From: an uncultured Acidobacteriota bacterium | Lineage (GTDB): Bacteria > Acidobacteriota > Blastocatellia > Pyrinomonadales > Pyrinomonadaceae | Direction: 5' to 3' | Length of the DNA: 11,168 nt | NCBI GenBank assembly: GCA_902826385.1 | Contig: CADEEU010000085.1 | Span: forward strand, 1 to 11,168 | Shown here: positions 8,284 to 11,168 of the stretch, one piece after another | Layout: the number at the start of each line of letters is the position of its first letter | How positions within the stretch are numbered: position 1 is the first letter of the stretch | The notes under the pieces: generated by a model | The model's database searches: none | What the model saw: the letters and a program-made list of their open reading frames with translations, nothing else | Told to the model about the DNA's origin: nothing | Translations under genes and position numbers: made by a program

Positions 8284-8290
8284 CTCCACC
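8284..8290 (-). promoter_or_regulatory. Ribosome binding site deciding the copA start
   Basis: The minus strand reads GGTGGAG, then six bases (CAAATT), then ATG at 8277. The alternative GTG start at 8289 is inside this element, so using it would leave that start without a site of its own. This favours the 848-residue product over the 852-residue one. Confidence 0.75.
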
Positions 8291-8316
8291 TGGTCATTCG
8301 ATTAACGACAGAATAA

Positions 8317-8348
8317 ATTGTACAACCTGTCAGCAGGGGTCAGGTCAA
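8317..8348 (-). promoter_or_regulatory. MerR/CueR-type promoter and operator of the copA operon
   Basis: On the minus strand, a -35 TTGACC (8348-8343) and a -10 TACAAT (8322-8317) are separated by 20 bp, longer than the usual 17 and typical of promoters that MerR-family proteins activate by DNA distortion. The spacer holds an interrupted dyad (8345-8325) with outer arms ACCTG and CAGGT and the inner CCCC-TGCTG pattern. This closely resembles the CueR operator of E. coli copA (arms ACCTTCC and GGAAGGT). The predicted transcription start is near 8310, giving a leader of about 33 bases. The promoter begins 4 bp past the merR stop, so the regulator gene is upstream and on the same strand rather than divergent. 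Confidence 0.88.
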
Positions 8349-8351
8349 GCT

Positions 8352-8768
8352 TTATTTTGCACCAATCCCGACCGATTCGATCAAATGACAAACGGAATCG
8401 CCGTTCGGCATGGAATTTTTCATTTTTGACCAGTCTTTCAGGGAGTTCTCCATCTTTCGCTGTAACTTTTGCATGTCTTTGATCTTGCGCTGATTCTCCT
8501 CAATGCGGCGGACGATAATTTCCCGCACCATCGGACACGGCGATTTCCCGTGTTTGGCCTCGCCTAAAATGTCCGCGATTTCAGAAAGCGAAAACCCCAG
8601 ATTTCCGGCAGCTTTGATAAAACGTACGCGCACGGCATCTGATGGTTGATAAACCTTGTAGTTGTTTTGAGTATTGCGGGCAGGCTTTAGCAAACCGATG
8701 CGGGTATAGTGCCTGACCGTGTAAAGCGATACGTCCGATTTTTTAGCCAGAACCGTAGCAGTCATCAT
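8352..8768 (-). CDS. MerR-family metal-responsive transcriptional regulator
   Basis: A 138-residue regulator. The N-terminal winged helix-turn-helix (about 3-70) includes VSLYTVRHYTRIGLL, the NNYKVY wing and LGFSLSEIADIL. A long dimerisation helix runs at about 80-118 and the C-terminal metal loop is MPNGDSVCHLIES (120-132). By eye alignment to CueR, Cys78 falls at the CueR Ser77 position, where divalent sensors such as ZntR and MerR have Cys. Met120 sits about where CueR has Cys112, and Cys127 matches CueR Cys120. The metal is therefore not settled: the adjacent pump suggests Cu+/Ag+, but Cys78 leans to a divalent or thiophilic ion. AGGAG lies 7 nt before the first of two consecutive ATGs, so the start is firm. 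It almost certainly controls the downstream promoter and may have its own promoter in the preceding gap. Confidence 0.93.
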   Translation of the reverse strand: MMTATVLAKKSDVSLYTVRHYTRIGLLKPARNTQNNYKVYQPSDAVRVRFIKAAGNLGFSLSEIADILGEAKHGKSPCPMVREIIVRRIEENQRKIKDMQKLQRKMENSLKDWSKMKNSMPNGDSVCHLIESVGIGAK

Positions 8769-9103
8769 TAGGCTTCTCCTATCTCATCATGTCTCGAATG
8801 CTTTGTTTTAGTCGCCCCGCGGAATCCATGGGGTGTCTTGCCTACGGCATGTAAACAGACGTCACGACTGCTGCTTGCAGCACCAGAATTCCAAGCCAGC
8901 ATAGAAAGGGTTAGAGGTTCCGCCATGCCCGTACAGAAATAATAAGTCTTTCGCTCAGGAGTAAATCTCCCGGCGGTCGCTGTTCGATCGTCTTCCTACG
9001 AATCGGAGCGACGAATTTTCCGCTCGCGTCTTTTACTCTTTCCTGCCTACGTACTCACCTTGTCATCTAATTAGCGTCAGTTCTTTCTACAAATTCTTAC
9101 ATT
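8769..9103. other. Intergenic stretch between permease and merR
   Basis: A 335-bp region without an intact gene. Its upstream half holds the decayed YHS domain listed separately. The remaining 158 bp up to merR have a small GCTGC/GCAGC palindrome near 8869-8882 and the merR ribosome site. I see no convincing terminator after the permease and no clear -35/-10 pair for merR. A minus-strand frame stays open from the relic to a TAATG overlap with merR, but it has no recognisable content after the YHS part. Confidence 0.6.
8927..9066 (-). pseudogene. Decayed, frameshifted YHS metal-binding domain
   Basis: The minus strand encodes SGKFVAPIRRKT, which lines up with [12 protein letters not shown] of the second YHS domain of the nearby CopA. 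After a frameshift near 8990 the next frame gives TATAGRFTPERKTYYFCTG, matching [21 protein letters not shown] 15-bp stretch at 8933-8947 is identical to 7921-7935 in copA. The Cys-Gly-Met of the first motif has become Arg-Arg-Lys through apparent single-base changes. The only in-frame ATG (9066) is followed after two codons by a TGA stop, and the final Cys of the FCxxGC motif is missing. It is most likely the remains of a small YHS protein gene or of a duplicated CopA N-terminus. The domain identity is secure; the original gene size is unknown. Confidence 0.78.
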
Positions 9104-10459
9104 TCACGGAATTCCCACATAATTCAACACCGTTCGTCCGGTCAGGCTTACAATCAGGCAGCCTACGACCATTAGTAACAGCCCGGGCCAAAACAGATCC
9201 CCAAACTTCAAACCGCCTTCGCCAAAAGCCATTGCATTGGGTGGCGTGCCGATAACAAATGGAATGCCGAACGACGCTGAAATCGCCACCAAAATCGCTG
9301 TAGATGGGCTCGGAATTATCGCTGTCGCAAGCGGTATTAGTAAGACAACCGTCGCGGTATTGCTCATCACCGCCGAGAGCAAAGCACTCGCGAAACAAAT
9401 AACAAAAAGGCTCAGCGTGATGTTTAGATCGGAGAACGGGATACTTGCCGAGATCTCTCTTACGAGACCGGTCTGCTCCAAAAGCCTGCCGAGCGTTATG
9501 CCACCCGCAATTAGAAGAAGTGTCGACCAGTCGATTCGCAAAACGTCTTTCTTCTTGAGCATTCCCGATAAAAATAGAGTTGCCGCCGAAGCGAGTGCTA
9601 TCACGGCTGCCGGTATTTTATGCACCGGCTCGGTCAACCAAAGGACTACTGTCGCCGCCAGGATAAGTAAGAATGCACGCTCTCCAAAAACGGACGGTTT
9701 CTTTTCGTCATCGGCTGTGAGCCGATTAATCAGATCACCGTCCCAAACGGCCCACTCCTTCGTCTCCGATCTAGCACGAAATACAAGGGCCAGATAGCCC
9801 AGAATCAGCATTGCAATGGTTAGCGGAAAGGCAAAGACCATCCAATCGACAAAGGAAACCTGAAAGTTGGGCTCCAACGACGCGATCGCAATTGCGTTCG
9901 GGCCTGTCCCGATCGGCGTCGCGATTCCACCAAAATCCGCTCCCAAAGCGACGCCAATCAGTAATGTCCGGCGCAGCATGTGATCGTCCCGAAATTCGCG
10001 CAAGATCGGCCTTAGACAAGTCAGGACAAGAGCCGCCGCCGCGATGTTTGAGAGCCACATCGAGAAAAAAGCCGTTATCAATACAATTAGAAGAAGGAAT
10101 AGGGAGAACGACCGTCCGGCGGATCGAAGGGCAAAGGCTGCGAGACGTTTGTCGAGGCCGTAAACCTCGGCGGCAACCCCGAGAGTGAAACCGCCGAAGA
10201 ACAAAGCCATCACCGGGTCGACTGCCCAAGTGAGTACGGTTTGGAGCGAGTACCGGGGATCTATCGGAGATATCGCGAGCGGGACGAGAGTCCAAAGCAG
10301 CAGCGTAGGCACGATAGGCGGCGCAAGTTGGCTTATCCAAACAAAAAGACAAATTGCGGCAATGGCAATAACTCGGGCGTATAGCGGAGACTCAACGAAA
10401 TAGAGCGGAGCGGCGGTCAAGGCTCCAATAGTGAGCACTGAGAAAACCCATCGTTTCAT
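9104..10459 (-). CDS. SLC13/DASS-family anion:sodium symporter
   Basis: A 451-residue inner-membrane transporter with about a dozen hydrophobic segments and the inverted-repeat layout of the divalent anion:Na+ symporter family (VcINDY, CitT). First half: WLSNIAAAA (135-143, with SNI in place of the usual SNT) and GGIATPIGTGPN (177-188). Second half: MSNTATVVLLIP (365-376) and FVIGTPPNAMAFGEGG (401-416). These paired Ser-Asn and Gly-Thr-x-Pro-Asn hairpins form the substrate and sodium sites. Length is normal for the family. The anion (dicarboxylate, citrate, sulfate or other) cannot be told from sequence alone. The ATG at 10459 has no clear Shine-Dalgarno site; its two-residue lead MKRW into the first helix looks right. 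It is separated from merR by 335 bp and probably belongs to a different transcript. Confidence 0.9.
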   Translation of the reverse strand: MKRWVFSVLTIGALTAAPLYFVESPLYARVIAIAAICLFVWISQLAPPIVPTLLLWTLVPLAISPIDPRYSLQTVLTWAVDPVMALFFGGFTLGVAAEVYGLDKRLAAFALRSAGRSFSLFLLLIVLITAFFSMWLSNIAAAALVLTCLRPILREFRDDHMLRRTLLIGVALGADFGGIATPIGTGPNAIAIASLEPNFQVSFVDWMVFAFPLTIAMLILGYLALVFRARSETKEWAVWDGDLINRLTADDEKKPSVFGERAFLLILAATVVLWLTEPVHKIPAAVIALASAATLFLSGMLKKKDVLRIDWSTLLLIAGGITLGRLLEQTGLVREISASIPFSDLNITLSLFVICFASALLSAVMSNTATVVLLIPLATAIIPSPSTAILVAISASFGIPFVIGTPPNAMAFGEGGLKFGDLFWPGLLLMVVGCLIVSLTGRTVLNYVGIP

Positions 10460-10580
10460 AGATGTGAATGGTGCATTCGATGCTATACGGTAAGTTGATG
10501 AAAAAAATTGAAAACTCCGTATAAGTTAAAAACAAGTTGATTCAATGAGGCCTGCAAAAACCCACGCCTTTAATGTCGTT

Positions 10581-10685
10581 CTATGAAGTGGTTTGATGAC
10601 AGGCATAACATTGATCAACTTGAACATTTTCACCGCACCCGTCGCCCTCCGCGTTATCTCTAGCGCCAATCTTCTTGTCAACCAC
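10581..10685 (-). pseudogene. Relic of a c-type cytochrome C-terminus (possibly P460-like)
   Basis: Between two in-frame stops the minus strand reads VVDKKIGARDNAEGDGCGE, then NVQVDQCYACHQTTS and TAG. CYACH (10610-10596) is a perfect CxxCH heme-attachment motif near a C-terminus. In cytochrome P460-type proteins a CxxCH lies close to the C-terminal end and follows a Gly-Trp-x-Phe-x-Val-Phe-type strand. Here the preceding same-frame sequence GGTVF, a TAA stop, then VVDKK would fit a broken version. No start codon or complete frame exists, so this is read as a remnant. A chance CxxCH in non-coding DNA is the main alternative. Confidence 0.4.
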
Positions 10686-10782
10686 TTAAAATACAGTTCC
10701 ACCCATTCTCATACCGGTAATTATGTTTCGTGCCCCTTCTCGGTGTATCGTCTCTATCCATTGCTAAAGAGGGCCGAGCAGA

Positions 10783-10805
10783 AATTCTTGATTAACTCAA
10801 GAATT
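10783..10805. repeat. Perfect 9-bp inverted repeat with 5-bp spacer
   Basis: AATTCTTGA and TCAAGAATT flank TTAAC. The stem is AT-rich and has only a short T-run after it on the plus strand (CTTTT), so it is a weak terminator at best. It could also be an operator or the trace of a mobile element end. Confidence 0.45.
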
Positions 10806-11168
10806 CTTTTGGTCCTACCCTTGTCAGTCGCGGCTGGATTGTAGGCTGAGCTTTCTTCTAGTTTAGCTCGATAAATTACGGGCGTCTGTGTGCAAAAGCA
10901 CAGTAGGTTTTTCCAACGCTTGACAGATAAAGATGCAAGGCATTCGTTGAGTACGATTAAACCAGTCCTCGGCCTGCGACGTGAAAACAGGCAGTTCCGC
11001 CGCGGATCGACGACGGCATGTCGGAAAGGAAGCGTTCACCAATCGCAAGGTTTTGCCCCCCGTACTTTCGATCTGCGACTTATCAATTCGTCCCCACGTG
11101 GATCGGGAACCTGTTTAAACCAACTATAAAGGCAACCGGATCGTAGATCGGATGCCCCGTCCGAACTC

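Larger units (their letters stand above)
10460..11168. other. 709-bp stretch with no intact gene
   Basis: The promoter of the permease must lie near 10460-10560. The minus strand has TTGAAT and then TTATAC 15 bp later (about 10547-10521), only a weak candidate. A c-type heme motif relic (10581-10685) and a 9-bp inverted repeat (10783-10805) are listed separately. A short stem TGTGC-AAAA-GCACA near 10891-10904 is followed by a T-run on the plus strand and is too short to call a terminator. From about 10906 to the window end I see short open frames on both strands but none with a recognisable motif, ribosome site or signal peptide. Confidence 0.5.

Noticed and set aside
346..10560. Sigma-54 (-24/-12) promoter for the NtrC-type regulator
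   Set aside because: By eye I found no GG-N10-GC element with good flanking bases upstream of the genes in the window, so no target is claimed here.
10593..10844. Plus-strand frame of 83 codons
   Set aside because: There is no ribosome site or recognisable motif, and the opposite strand holds the CYACH relic.
10863..11129. Short overlapping frames on both strands near the window end
   Set aside because: Neither has a start context, motif or family resemblance. A WFKQVPDPRG string on the minus strand faintly recalls a transposase N-terminus but does not continue.
1..11168. CRISPR array, tRNA or rRNA gene, intact insertion sequence
   Set aside because: I saw no spaced direct repeats, cloverleaf-like sequence, rRNA-like block or complete transposase with terminal repeats.

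Overview
The window is a metal-handling accessory region in which every supported gene lies on the minus strand, so transcription runs from high to low coordinates. Base composition is moderate. The ATG/GTG starts, the Shine-Dalgarno sites, the NtrC-type sigma-54 activator and the lipobox point to a Gram-negative bacterium. The protein style (YHS-bearing CopA without an HMA domain, DUF4198 pair, small double-Cys secreted protein) recalls Acidobacteriota such as Blastocatellia. That assignment is an impression, not a measurement.

Layout in transcription order. Positions 11168-10460 hold no intact gene, but they include a short relic with a c-type heme motif (CYACH) and a perfect 9-bp inverted repeat. 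Next is an SLC13/DASS-type anion permease (10459-9104). The following 335-bp gap carries a decayed, frameshifted YHS metal-binding domain (9066-8927). Then comes a MerR-family metal regulator (8768-8352). Between it and the ATPase gene is a textbook MerR/CueR-type promoter: TTGACC and TACAAT separated by 20 bp, with an ACCTG...CAGGT dyad in the spacer.

This promoter appears to drive a tightly packed six-gene run. The genes are a Cu+/Ag+-type P1B ATPase with two YHS domains and a CPMHP...CPICGM metal-binding module (8277-5731), a class I SAM methyltransferase (5727-5077), two tandem paralogous secreted DUF4198 proteins (5063-4254 and 4241-3435), an NtrC-family sigma-54 response regulator (3427-2033) and its histidine kinase (2033-906). 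Gaps are 3, 13, 12 and 7 bp, and the last pair overlaps by 1 bp (TAATG). Beyond a hairpin at 863-887 lie a small Cys-rich secreted protein (723-346) and the start of a lipoprotein with a FixH/YtkA-like segment (220-1, running off the window).

How it may work together (inference): the MerR protein senses metal and activates the operon by realigning the overlong promoter. CopA exports the cation to the periplasm. The DUF4198 pair, whose predicted mature N-terminus is histidine, may bind metal there. The kinase, with a His-rich predicted periplasmic loop, may read the periplasmic state and pass it to a sigma-54 activator controlling further genes. The most unusual points are this two-tier sensing in one operon, the DUF4198 pair, and a regulator whose key residues (Cys78, Met120, Cys127) do not match a standard CueR although the pump looks Cu+-specific.
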